DNA of 64,000 bases from Brassica napus (lineage: Eukaryota; Streptophyta; Magnoliopsida; Brassicales; Brassicaceae), in NCBI RefSeq assembly GCF_020379485.1, contig NW_026014728.1, forward strand, positions 1-64,000. The letters run 5' to 3'. The translations under genes were made by a program, and so were the position numbers. Shown here piece after piece: positions 23,590 through 34,400 of this stretch. Below the pieces are notes generated by a model that saw nothing but the letters and a program-made list of their open reading frames with translations, ran no database searches and was not told the DNA's origin. Position 1 is the stretch's first letter; each line of letters opens with the position of its first letter.

Positions 23590-23780
23590 CTAACCACAAA
23601 AGCGTAGTTGAGTGGTACGACAGGTTTCGAAAGGTGTTAAGAACTCCCGGTTTAAAATCTACCAAACTCAGATTTATCCATTTGTATGACTTGGCGACAT
23701 GGATATTTAATTTTTTAGGAGATTAGTCGGTTGGGCTTCGGCCCGCCAGACAACTGCAAATTATCTCAAAAAAATATTTT
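23590..23780 (+). mobile_element. Candidate tRNA-derived SINE
   Basis: AAGCGTAGTTGAGTGGTACG resembles an RNA polymerase III A box in a tRNA-like context. About 45 bp later, CCCGGTTTAAAATCTACC is a degenerate B box. The tail has TTGGGCTTCGGCCCGCC, a small hairpin seen in Brassica SINEs, then an A-rich end. CATAAAC occurs on both sides (near 23584 and 23781) and may be a TSD. Confidence 0.45.
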
Positions 23781-24094
23781 CATAAACCTTTTTGTACATG
23801 TTAAAAGCAATTTTAAAGCACTTATATGACAACATGTGCACAATATTTTCCGATTGTTTTTGTTTGAGTTCTTTTCAATTTGTTCTCTCCTACTTCTTCG
23901 TTGAGGTCAAAATCTTAAGTTAGCTAGGAAATATTATATTTCGTTTTTACCGAAAAGTTTATTATATTTCGTAAATATCTAATTCTCGTACCAAACAGAA
24001 TACTTGGGACCCGCGAATACTGTTGAAGTACACTGTTGAAGTTTTTTTTTCTGAGCAACCACTGTTGAAGTTTATGAGCGTCATTTTCCACTAT

Positions 24095-24301
24095 GAGCAT
24101 GATTAACTCGGGGTTCTTAGAATTGAGTTTTTAGCGAAAGTTTAGAAACTGTTTCTTAACTTTTAACTAAAAAAAACTAAGAACCGGTTCTTAAATAAAG
24201 ACTTTAAGAACCGGTTCTTAGCTTTTCTAGTTAAAAGTTAAGAAACAGTTTCTTAATTTCCGCTAAGAACTCCACTCTAAGAACCCGAGTTAATCATGGT
24301 C
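24095..24301. mobile_element. Foldback MITE, copy B, in the transporter promoter
   Basis: Arms start GAGCATGATTAACTCGGGG on the left and GACCATGATTAACTCGGG on the opposite strand. The 207 bp are palindromic almost to the centre (AAGAACCGGTTCTT occurs twice). Flanks are TAT and TAA, near the TWA rule of PIF/Harbinger elements. It ends about 40 bp upstream of the transporter TATA box. The GAGCAT start is shared with the full Harbinger element at 24702. Confidence 0.8.
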
Positions 24302-24343
24302 TAAGTGACAACCAAAAGTCATGACTCATGTGTGTGAGTGCGT

Positions 24344-24352
24344 CTATATATA
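24344..24352 (+). promoter_or_regulatory. TATA box of the polyol transporter gene
   Basis: CTATATATA lies about 92 bp upstream of the start codon at 24444, followed by an A-rich leader. The MITE ends just upstream. Confidence 0.55.
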
Positions 24353-24929
24353 CAAAGAAAGACACATATCAATACTCCAAGCTACTGGAACATTTAACCT
24401 AAGAAAAAACGTAACAAAAAAGAGAGGAGAAAAAAGACTCACCATGGTTCACGCTGGTGGTCATAATTCACCCGGGTCGAATCCAAACCCAACCCATATG
24501 AACAAATTCGCTTTCGGGTGTGCTGTCGTTGCTTCCATCATTTCAATCATCTTCGGATATGGTAAATCTCTATATCATACCAAAACGGATATTTTTCCAC
24601 GTTATATGATGCTTGCTTTGCATGCTTACCGTCCAACCAAAACCCTTATATTAATGAATCTTCTTGTTCTTTTTGTTTGTGCTTAGATACGGGAGTTATG
24701 AGAGCATCCGCATCAATGAACCCCCTTTTGGGTTCATAGGATTTTTTAAATATTTTTTGATGGGACCATGAATAGTGATGAACTTCTATCGTTTGTGTAT
24801 CTGCATTAGTGAACCTGAAGAAGGGGTTCATAGGAATAAAATAATATTTTTTTTAAATATTTGAAAACTTTTTATTCAATACATTAAGAATATTCAAATA
24901 CATTAAGAATATTAATGAACATAGAAAGA

Positions 24930-26199
24930 TTATTCATCTACATTACCAAACTTTTTCCATACATTTTCAACTAAATCCGCTTTCAAAAGATGATGTTTCT
25001 CTGAATCCCGAACTTCATTGCGAATGCCTAACATATTACCTATATTAAAACTTGTTCTCGTTTTCACCTTGGAACTTCTGCTTGACTCTCCTGACTCGAA
25101 CTCAGATGTATCAATTTGGGTATATCCGTCTCGTTCGTTCTCTACTATCATATTGTGCAATATGACACAACTTCTCATAATCCATACTATCTTTTCCTTG
25201 TCCCATAGTAGAGCTGGATTTTTAACTATTGCGAACCTTGATTGCAATACTCCAAAAGCCCGTTCGACATCTTTTCTGGTGGATTCTTGACGTTCGGCAA
25301 ATAGCTCTGCTTTAGGACCTTGAGGGAGTGGGATGGATTGGATAAATGTTGACCAATTTGGATAAATCCCGTCAGTAAGGTAGTAGGCCATACGATAAGT
25401 GTGGTTGTTGACCTTGAACTTCACTTTTGGTGCTCGACCTTGTAAAATATCATCAAAAACTGGTGACCGATCAAGAACATTGATATCGTTGAGGGTACCT
25501 GGTAATCCGAAAAATGCTTGCCATATCCAAAGATCTTGTGATGCAAAAGCTTCTAAGACAATTGTCGGCTTTCCTGAACCACGTGTGTACTGACCTTTCC
25601 AAGCCGTTGGGCATTTTTTCCACTCCCAGTGCATACAGTCGATGCTGCCAATCATCCCTGGGAACCCCCGTACCTCTCCAATATCGAGTAATCGTTGAAG
25701 ATCATCCTCATTAGGTCTTCGTAAATACTGCTGTCCAAACAATTGTATTATCCCAGTAGTAAAATTTTCCAAACATAAACGTGCCGTACTTTCACCAAGT
25801 CGGAGATATTCGTCATATGTATCTCCCGATTGACCGTATGCCAGCATACGTATAGCTGCCGTACACTTTTGAAGTGCAGATAGCCCGAACCTTCCGTGAG
25901 CATTTTTTTCTTTGCTGAAAGTATGGCACTTCAGTACTTAGGCGATCGACAATGCGAAGGAACAATGACTTGTTCATTCGAAAACGCCGCCTAAACATTT
26001 CCGATGGGTATGTGGGATTTTCGTTGAAATAGTCGGTCAATAGTTGATTGTGTCCACATTCCCGATTTCTTTCGATATAAGCTCGTCTCTTCGGGTTGTT
26101 AGCTTGACCATCAACTACTGAGTCAATGAAATTATTAACAACTTCGTCGACCATTTCTTCTAAATACTCATCTACTTCATCACTTGATGAGGAAGACAT
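24930..26199 (-). pseudogene. PIF/Harbinger transposase, one-base frameshift
   Basis: The N-terminal part reads from 26199 and the C-terminal part ends at 24930, together about 420 codons, normal for the plant Harbinger transposase family (PF04827). The DDE residues are visible: GSIDCMHW, YLTDGIYP and VERAFGVLQ. The two parts are in different frames. The shift maps to a run of seven A residues on the minus strand near 25912-25918, where six would keep the frame. The protein cuts and pastes the element at TWA-like sites with the help of the SANT protein. Either the run length is real and the gene is dead, or it is a sequencing error in a homopolymer. Confidence 0.9.
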
Positions 26200-26219
26200 T
26201 GTTGAAGCAATTTACTTCC

Positions 26220-26546
26220 TATAAAAGGCAAAAGGGATTTATAAAAAACTAATAAAAATATAACTATCTTATAAGTACATTACATTTATTTCCTTGTCTA
26301 TATCGTTTTTTTGTGTTGTCTTTTATCATTTTTTTTAAATTTAAAAATATTAATTTAAATTTCCATTACTTAAATTTTTTATAAACTTATAAAAATATAA
26401 CTTATAAAAACATAACATTTTTTCCTTGTCTATATGGTATGTAGTGTTGTCTTTTATCATTTTTTTTTAAATTTAAAAATATTAATTTAAATTTCCATTA
26501 CTTAATTTTTTTATAAACTTATAAAAATATAACTTATAAAAACATT
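26220..26546. repeat. 132 bp tandem duplication, AT-rich
   Basis: TTCCTTGTCTATAT followed by ATTTAAAAATATTAATTTAA recurs about 132 bp apart (anchors near 26291 and 26423). Two copies only. It lies just upstream of the Harbinger transposase start. Confidence 0.8.
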
Positions 26547-26617
26547 ACTAACCTCTACGGATTGAGAATTAATTTCTTTTGGTTGAATGCAAGGAACAAC
26601 GCAAGTGTGGAGAATCA

Positions 26618-26860
26618 ATGCAAGTGGTGATGGTTGAGGAGTGTATGAAGGTGTGGTGATAGTTGAGAAGAATCGTGGTGATAGTTGCGAGGAATCGTGG
26701 TGATGGTTGAGAAAAATCGTGGTGATAGTTGCGAGGAATTGTGGTGATGGTTGAAAAAAATCGTGGTGATAGTTGAGAAGTGAATGAAAGGGTGGTGATA
26801 GTTGAGAGGAATCAATGCAAGAGTGAAGAATCAATGCTAGAGTGGTGATAGTTGAGATGA
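26618..26860. repeat. 22 bp minisatellite
   Basis: Units of GTGGTGATAGTTGAGAAGAA type repeat at a 22 bp step at least five times, then continue with interruptions to about 26860. Variants alternate A/G and GAGA/GCGA. Short open frames across it are products of the repeat, not genes. It lies between the transposase and SANT genes. Confidence 0.85.
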
Positions 26861-26949
26861 AACAACAATTAATATATAGAGAAGTGAAAGAGTTGTTGCA
26901 CAAACAGAAGTGTGAAACATAGATTATATAAAGAGACATATTTTACATG

Positions 26950-27320
26950 TTGATCGGGTACATACACCCGTGAGTACAAAATAGAACCCGTGGGTACATA
27001 CACCCGTGAGTTCAAAACACAACCTGTGGGTACATACACCCATTAAAGCCGATGAAGTTAAAAGAAGTGTAGAAAGATTCAAAATTCTACATTCACCCGT
27101 GAATCAAACAGAGAACCCGTGACCTGATACCAAAAGAAGCCGAGACCTACTAACAACACGTCCACACGCACGCATCCACCTACCGCAACCCGTGACCTGC
27201 AAACCTGCAACCCAAAGCATATTCAGCAAATATCAAATGCAATCAAGTTCATATCGAGCATTATCCAACTAAAAAATTAACTTAAAAATTCATATCAAAT
27301 GCAATTAACCAACTGACCCT
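26950..27320. repeat. Three-copy 36-37 bp repeat and spacer
   Basis: GGGTACATACACCC recurs at 26955, 26992 and 27028, joined by CCGTGAGT-type sequence. The unit contains the inverted pair GGGT/ACCC. Degenerate CCCGTGA strings continue to about 27200. The remainder up to the SANT gene shows no gene. Confidence 0.75.
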
Positions 27321-27321
27321 A

Positions 27322-28086
27322 TCAAAGCATTTCAGAAATGAGTTTATTTTTAAGAGACACTTCTTGTGGAGAAAGTGTAGCTTCAGTTTTTGCTAGCAAG
27401 CGATCAAGGATTTTCTGTTTGGATATAGTATTTTTCGCAGCTAATATGCTCTCTATCTGATCAAAAGCTGCTTCATTCGTGTGCTTCTTGCGTTTGGCTG
27501 CTTTGCTAGCCTTAACGCCAGGAGGCCTAACATCTTGGTCCGCAGGAACCTCCTCCGCCGGTTCCTTCCTTTTCTCCTTTGCACCATCTTTCGAGAATGA
27601 GTGTGATCTCCATTTTTGATCAAACCTAAGCTCCCTCCAACAATGTTCCATACTGAACTTGACAAGATAGTCGTTAAAGAAGATGTCATGGGCAGCCTTC
27701 ATGACATCATTCTCATTTTGCCCACTCGCTTGCTCCTTCAGCGCGGCTTCATGGCTTCCAACAAACTTGCAGACCTGCTCATTAACCCTTCCCCACCTCT
27801 GCTTACATTGACTCCACTCCCTAGGAATGGAGCCAATGAGCAGAGGACTAGCATTGACATACTCCTCTATGCGCTTCCAAAACGTGCCTGCCTTCTGCTC
27901 GTTACTCACGATTGGATCCTTGATGGTGTTCAACCAAGCACTGATCAAGACAACGTCTTCTTTGGTTGTCCACTTTCGCTTTGACGCCGGTTTAGGAACC
28001 TCAGAACACCCTAAGTCTATTGTTTGACTGCTCTGAGAGACTAGTAGGTTAACCAACCCGGGAGAGTTAAAGTTAAAAGGATCCAT
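27322..28086 (-). CDS. Harbinger SANT/Myb-like accessory protein
   Basis: Single open frame of 254 residues, intact. Residues about 36-110 form a SANT/trihelix-like domain (KRKWTTKEDVVLISAWLNT, FWKRIEEY, QCKQRW). A basic stretch near 170-205 includes KAAKRKKH, a likely nuclear signal. The C-terminal part resembles the NAM-associated domain of this family and is helical. In PIF/Harbinger elements the Myb-like protein binds the terminal repeats and brings the transposase to the nucleus. Related domesticated host genes exist, but this copy lies inside the element ends, next to the transposase and on the same strand. Confidence 0.85.
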   Translation of the reverse strand: MDPFNFNSPGLVNLLVSQSSQTIDLGCSEVPKPASKRKWTTKEDVVLISAWLNTIKDPIVSNEQKAGTFWKRIEEYVNASPLLIGSIPREWSQCKQRWGRVNEQVCKFVGSHEAALKEQASGQNENDVMKAAHDIFFNDYLVKFSMEHCWRELRFDQKWRSHSFSKDGAKEKRKEPAEEVPADQDVRPPGVKASKAAKRKKHTNEAAFDQIESILAAKNTISKQKILDRLLAKTEATLSPQEVSLKNKLISEML

Positions 28087-28457
28087 TTAGATTTTAGATA
28101 AATGGGTTTAAACTTTGGTTTGTGTTTTCAGAAGAAGATTGCCTATGATTTTATACTAGTTTTGACTTTGAAAGGACAAAAAATTAAAGTGGGTCTAACC
28201 ACCAAACATTGATTAAAGTTTTTAAAACTACAACTACTACACAGACAGTATTCAATAAACATCAAATCAGTTCTAATTCAACTCTACCTAGCAGTCGAAT
28301 TGATTACGCAACCAACCAAAACACAAGTACACAGGGTTAACACTCAACCATTCATCAACATTCATTTCAAATTCAACTCAACCTAGTGCACATAGTTCAG
28401 TTCAAATTCAACTCTAACTAGCACTCGAATTGATTAAGCTTGAGTGTTACCTTTTTT

Positions 28458-29074
28458 TCAGTCGAAGCATAGCTTCTCCAAGTCCGCGACCTGCACTGAG
28501 AGGTTATAAACCTGCCCAGTGAGGTTATCAACCTCTCCATTGAGGGCTTTAACCTCTGCCTGGACATGTAAAAAACAATCACAATTTGTTAGTCCGTTAA
28601 TAAAAAAATAAGGAAAATATTACAAATTTTAAACAAAAAAAAATGCAAGTCACATTACCTCCAGCCTCTCAATCTGATTATTGACCTCCGGGACCCAGTT
28701 GATCACCAACTCAACCTCCTCCAGACGCTTTGTGAGACGTTCAATATGCTCCTGGACACCAATCACCCAAGGCTGACGGTAATGAAACCCATCAGCCTTG
28801 TTAACCACAAAAACACATGTGAGAATCTCGTTAGAAACTCAATTAAATGGAAATAATTTAATTGAGAAGAAGCGCTTACCTTGTAGTTTTTGCAGGTGAA
28901 GAACCGCTTCCCAGGAAGAGTGTCGTAGTCGTCCTTCCCCCGAACATCGTCAATGATTCTCCCTCCGCAGGGACACCTCGTCGGAATCCCGTATTCTGAA
29001 TCTGCCACGTATCCTTGCATGTTGATCAACTCCGTCTGCCTCTTTGTCTCTCTTCTCTCTTCTGCGGGATCCAT
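28458..29074 (-). CDS. Small GRF-type zinc-finger protein inside the Harbinger element
   Basis: Three exons by splice sites and frame: 29074-28880, 28796-28659, 28559-28458, all phase 0, total 144 residues. Residues 31-65 form a GRF zinc finger: PTRCPCGG, then GKRFFTC and the following NYK. The rest (about 66-143) is heptad-rich and probably coiled coil (ERLTKRLEEVEL and the repeated EVDNLTGQVYNLSVQV pattern). GRF fingers bind single-stranded nucleic acid in other proteins, and small plant members are mostly uncharacterised. The gene lies between the Harbinger ends and is collinear with the other two genes, so it is either a third element gene or a captured host gene. No lesion seen. Confidence 0.8.
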
Positions 29075-29674
29075 CTGTACCAGAAAAAGCAAATATTAGA
29101 ACACAATAAACGGTAGAGCGTAACCAGAAACTCGTTTTGGAACCCTAAGTAGAAACCCCCAAATCGATTTCAAATCCTCGAGAAACGAACCCTAAATGGA
29201 ACCCGCATGACGATAATTAACCCTAAATGGAAACCTCCATATCGATTTTGAACCCTACATCAAAACCCCCAAATCGATTTTCAATTAACCGATAACGCTT
29301 TCGACCCCAAAAAGATTCAATGAAACCGTAAAAGTAGTCGATACTCACCTGAGATCGTTTACGAGAGACTCCGACGTCGATTCGATCGAGAAATTCTCCG
29401 GCTGTCGCGTCGCACGAGAAATCTCCTCCCACAGAGAGAAACCCTAGCTTTCGAAAAAAGATGAGAAAATGAATCCTCTTACGCGATTTTTCTTGCTTTC
29501 GACGCGATAACACGCGGCCAATGCCTGTTCGACGCGTGGCTTGAACCTGTATCATACGGGCTCACTCCAACGAGACAGATCACCGAATTAAACCCATTAA
29601 AACTTTTCTTTTTATTTTTCGGCCCTATAAACCCCAGGCCATGAACTTCTTTTAATCCGCTAATGCCGCTGCTC
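29075..29674 (-). other. Harbinger 5' region
   Basis: Upstream of the GRF gene on its own strand. AACCCTAAAT and AATCGATTT strings recur between 29140 and 29290. A possible non-coding first exon could lie near 29350-29480, where ACTCACCTGAG on the plus strand looks like a splice donor on the minus strand. No further coding region. Confidence 0.4.
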
Positions 29675-31042
29675 TGAGCGGCGCACGGATATTTATACAA
29701 GATGATCTGAAAATAAACGATAATCAGGTAGAAGTTTTGATGGGCATCCTGAATCTCTGTGCTCTCGTTGGATCTTTAACGGCGGGAAAAACATCTGACG
29801 TCATCGGTCGGCGTTACACCATTGCTCTCTCCTCCGTGATATTCTTAGTTGGATCGGTTGTTATGGGTTACGGTCCAAACTACGCCGTTTTAATGGTAGG
29901 AAGATGTATAGCTGGAGTGGGTGTAGGGTTTGCTCTAATGATAGCTCCGGTCTACTCAGCCGAGATAGCCTCTGCTTCACACAGAGGCTTTCTCACTTCG
30001 CTCCCTGAGCTTTGTATTAGTCTAGGGATCTTACTAGGCTATGTCTCGAACTACTGCTTCGGAAAACTGGCGTTGAAACTCGGCTGGAGATTGATGCTTG
30101 GACTCGCAGCGATTCCTTCAATGATATTAGCGTTTGGGATTTTGAAAATGCCTGAATCTCCGAGGTGGCTTGTGATGCAAGGTAGGTTAGAAGAGGCCAA
30201 GAAAATCATGGTTTTGATATCCAACACCGAAGAAGAAGCTGAAGAACGCTTCAGGGACATTTTAGCCGCTGCAGAGATAGAGGAAGATGGAGCGGTTAAA
30301 GCGGTTGGCCGCGGTGTATGGAGAGAGCTGGTGATAAACCCTACACCCGCGGTGCGTTTGATCTTGATCGCGGCTCTGGGGATACATTTTTTCGAGCACG
30401 CGACTGGGATCGAAGCCGTCGTTTTGTACAGCCCAAAGATCTTCGAGAAAGCTGGAGTGACTTCAAAAGACAAGCTCTTACTAGCCACGGTCGGTGTAGG
30501 TTTAACCAAGGCTGTTTTAATAGTAATAGCGACTTTCTTGCTGGACAAGGTAGGTCGGAGAAAGCTTCTGCTGACGAGTACAGGCGGTATGGTTTTTGCG
30601 TCGACCAGTTTAGCGATTGGTCTCACGATGGTTCACCGTTTCGGGCGGTTAGTGTGGGCCTTGAGGTTGAGCATCGTCTCTGCGTACACGTTTGTAGCGT
30701 TTTTCTCGATCGGGCTTGGGCCTATAACGTGGGTGTACAGCTCTGAGATATTCCCGTTGAGACTTAGGGCTCAGGGAGCGAGCATAGGCGTTGCGGTTAA
30801 TAGGATCATGAACGCAACGGTCTATGAGTTTTCTGACAATTATGAAGACGATCACGATGGGCGGTGTGTTCTTCATGTTCGCTGGAATCGCGGTTGTAGC
30901 GTGGTGGTTCTTCTTCTTTATGTTGCCGGAGACGAAAGGAGTGCCATTGGAAGAGATTGAGAAACTTTTTGGTGGTGGAGATGCTCGTGGTGCTCGCGAC
31001 GGATTAGAGATTCAAGCAAAGAGAGTCAATAATAAGATTTGA

Positions 31043-31316
31043 TTAGCATTGTAGTAGTTAAGACTGATTTGGCTTATATTTTCTTTGTCAACGTAATTTG
31101 GCATATATACTAGGTGTGAATGTGATTTTGTAAGCAGGTAAATCGCACAAGACTATCTTATATTGGATCATGATATATCGCATAATTTCTTATTCTTTGA
31201 GTTTATATCTTGTATACCAAGTTTAGGATATTCTCTTAAGAAATATGTGCTTGTATATTGTGAAGGTATTTCCTCTCGTATTAACCTCTACGATCTCTGT
31301 TTGTCAATATACACTG
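31043..31316. other. 3' flank of the transporter gene
   Basis: No gene; probable 3' UTR and intergenic sequence. From about 31302 (TGTCAATATACACTG) it may be the edge of the older Copia-3 LTR, which resumes after 52027. CACTG at 31312-31316 is the left TSD of Copia-2. Confidence 0.5.
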
Positions 31317-31474
31317 TGTCAAAACTCTAGTTTGGTATAAAGAGTTTTCTTATTCAATGTCGTAGTAGGCGTTTGCCTCTTATACGCATAGTTGACCTAA
31401 TACAATCTTTAGTTATTTGTCTATACATCCTTATATAAGAAGTAAATACATAAAAGGTCATAACTCTCTTAATA
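31317..31474 (-). repeat. Copia-2 3' LTR
   Basis: 158 bp, partner of 51867-52027. It is followed on the plus strand by CCCCCCTCAAGTTGG, the complement of the polypurine tract. The LTR starts TATTAAGAGAG on the coding strand, similar to Copia-1, so the two belong to related families. Confidence 0.93.
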
Positions 31475-31480
31475 CCCCCC

Positions 31481-34400
31481 TCAAGTTGGAGTGTGGAGAT
31501 CACAAACACCCAACTTGGAGAGAAAAGATTCAAACTCCTTGCGTCCTAGAGTCTTAGTAAGAATATCCGCAAGTTGAGTAGTTGTCGAAACATGTTTTGG
31601 AATGATCACCCCTCGCAGAATCTCGTCTCGTATGAAATGACACTCCTTTCCAATATGCTTTGTTTGCTCGTGAAAAACCGGGTTCTTGCTCAGATATATC
31701 ACAGACATACTGTCACAGTGAAGAGTTACACCAGCAGAACAGTCGACTCCAAGTGTCTCTAATAGAGCACGCAGCCATATAATTTCACTCACCGTGTCTG
31801 CCATGGCGCGATATTCAGCTTCTGCTGATGAACGCGAGACACGATCCTGTTTACGTGTTTTCCAGGACACCGGAGAGCTACCAAGTTGAATGAACCAGGC
31901 AGTAAGAGACCGACGACTAGAAGAACATGCTGCCCAATCAGAATCACACCAAGCAGACAGACGAAGATCAGAATCCGAACGGAGCAAAATACCCTGTCCC
32001 GGATTACCTTTCAGATATCGTACAACTCTTAGTGCAGCATCCCAATGCTCAGTAGTCGGTTTATGCATAAACTGGGATAAGCAGTGTATAGCATACGATA
32101 GGTCTGGGCGAGTCGTTCCAAGATATATCAGTCGACCAACAAGACGCCGATACAATGATGGATTCGGTAAAAGCGCCTTTGTTGACTTGCCTAATTGATG
32201 ATTCTGTTCGATAGGATGAGAAGCTGGTTTGGCACCAAGAAGACCAGAGTCGGAGATGATGTCGAGTACATACTTGCGTTGACATAGATAGATCCCAGTA
32301 GAGCTTCGAGCCACTTCAATGCCCAAAAAATATTTCAAGTGCCCAAGGTCCTTCATATGAAAACATGAGCTCAAATATTCTTTAAAAACTTGAATTGCTG
32401 CAGGAGAGCTCCCAGTGATGAGTAGATCATCCACATAGACGAGAACATGAAGTCTGACCTCACCTTGTACGAAGGTAAATAAGGAGTAATCTGAGACATC
32501 CTGAATAAAACCATACTCCTTAAGAGACTCGGAGAGCTTAGCGAACCAACAACGAGGCGCCTGTTTAAGTCCGTAGAGGGACTTATGTAGGCGACAGACT
32601 TGCGTCGTATCAGGAGTTCGAAAGCCTGGTGGAAACTTGATGTAAACTTCTTCGTCCAAATCTCCATGTAAGAAGGCATTGTGGACGTCCATTTGATGGA
32701 CTTCCCAATCACAAGAGGCAGCGACTTGCAGGAAAGAGCGGACACTAACCATCTTACACACTGGTGCAAACGTTTCTTCGTAATCAACTCCTTCAGTCTG
32801 ATTATTTCCCAGGACTACCAATCTCGCTTTATATCCTTCTATAGTTCCATCAGCGCAATATTTTATAGTGAAAACCCACTTGCAGCCTAATGCTTTCTTT
32901 CCAACCGGTAATGTCACCACCGTCCAAGTACCTCTCTCTTCCAAGGCATCAATCTCGTTCCCAACTGCCCCACGCCATTTCTCATCAGTAAAGGCTTCAG
33001 CATAAGTCTTAGGGATCACACCAGATGTGATAACTGCAAGGAAAGCCTGATGTTCTGGAGAAAAATGAGTACAATCAACATAATCATCAATAGGGTACCA
33101 CGACGACTCCGTAAAATCGCTGTCTGATCCAGCATGGGTCGTATTGGTAACATAGCCATGTAGACGTGTAGAAGGAATTTTATTCCGACGGCCTCTCCCA
33201 TGTTCTGTTTCATCAAGAATATGAGGAGACGACGAATCAGATAATATCTCTGCAAGTCTGCAACCACTATTGGAGCTTGCAGAGACACTGGAGAAGATGA
33301 ACTTGGCGTGGAAAGAAGATCATCAGTGTTGTTGGGTTCAGATAAAGGAACCAGTGTAGCCGGAGTTGTGGTAGACAAGACAGGGCCAGGCAACAACTCC
33401 GTCAAAGGAGACGGAACAGAGGCAGGACAATCAAACAGCAGAGGATCATCATCGATACTAGTATGTTGCTGTATCAAAGGAGATTGCAGAGAGGAGGACG
33501 TTTCAGTAACTGTTGTGGCAAATGGAAATTCATTTTCCCTGAAAACCACATCATGTGATGTAGATATCCTGCCAGTGTCAAGATCATATACAATCCAACC
33601 TTTCTGACCAAATGGATACCCAATGAACACAGAAGGAGTTCCCCGAGGCGCGAATTTATCCCCTCCATGTCTCTGATTATGAACATAACATGAGCTACCA
33701 AACACTCGCAGATGATCAAGTGGAGGAGGTCACGAATACAGTATCTCGTATGGTGATTTTCCTTTGATAATAGTCGTTGGTGTGCGATTAATCAAGTAGC
33801 ATGCTGCAAGCACACAATATCCCCAGAATTCGACAGGGAGATTTGCTTGAAACCGAAGTGCTCTAGAGACATTTAGAATATGTCGATGTTTCCACTCAAC
33901 CCGACCATTTTGCTGTGGTGGGCCAACACATGACGTCTCATGTACAATCCCTTTGTCCTTAAAGAAACCGCGTAATGCAACAAACTCAGTACCATTGTCG
34001 CTACGAAGAGTCTTTACCTTGCGTCCAAATTGTCTTTCAACAAACGCAATAAAATTTTTGAGAGTTGTCATCGTCTTTGATTTATCCGGCAGTAAATAGA
34101 TCCATAAAGCTCGCGAGAAATCATCAACAATAGTGAGAAAATAACGTGATCCACATAAAGCTTGTGTTCGGTAAGGACCCCAAAGATCACAATGAATCAA
34201 CTCAAAAACCTCTGTAGTTTTATTAATGCTTATAGGAAAAGAATCTCTGGATTGTTTAGCTCGAATACAAATATCGCAAGTCTTCGAATCAAAAGTGAAA
34301 CTACTACTAGAATCTGGAAAACGCATCATCTCCATTGCGGTCGAGGCTGGATGCCCAAATCTACGATGCCACACTTCCATTGCTGGTAGGGTCTGAGTTT

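Larger units (their letters stand above)
24702..29674 (-). mobile_element. PIF/Harbinger DNA transposon with three genes
   Basis: Left end GAGCATCCGCATCAATG, right end (opposite strand) GAGCAGCGGCATTAG, flanked by the 3 bp TSD TGA (24699-24701 and 29675-29677). The insertion point is proven by the transporter reading frame, which joins exactly across it. All three coding regions inside are on the minus strand: GRF zinc finger (29074-28458), SANT/Myb-like protein (28086-27322), transposase (26199-24930). Harbinger elements normally carry the last two. The terminal repeats match imperfectly, so the element is not brand new. Confidence 0.92.
24444..31042 (+). pseudogene. Polyol/monosaccharide transporter, split by a Harbinger insertion
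   Basis: Exon 1 is 24444-24561, and a 125 bp GT/AG intron follows. Exon 2 starts at 24687, is cut at 24701 by a 4.97 kb transposon, and resumes at 29678, in phase when the element and one TSD copy are ignored. The product is a 12-helix major facilitator of the sugar/polyol H+ symporter type. Family marks are FGYDTGVM (helix 1), GKTSDVIGRR, PESPRWLVMQGR, DKVGRRK and PETKGVPLEE. The sequence is close to what I recall of Arabidopsis At2g18480, a probable polyol transporter. A second lesion lies near 30820: two bases are missing after the codons for NATV, shifting the frame until 31042. The normal C-terminus is readable in another frame from 30824. Both lesions make this a pseudogene in this haplotype. 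Confidence 0.92.

Noticed and set aside
26511..26939. His/Thr-rich minus-strand open frames
   Set aside because: They follow the 22 bp minisatellite; repetitive peptide with no conserved domain.
30051..30626. A 191-codon antisense open frame in the transporter
   Set aside because: Mirror of a GC-rich coding exon. The plus-strand frame has clear transporter motifs.
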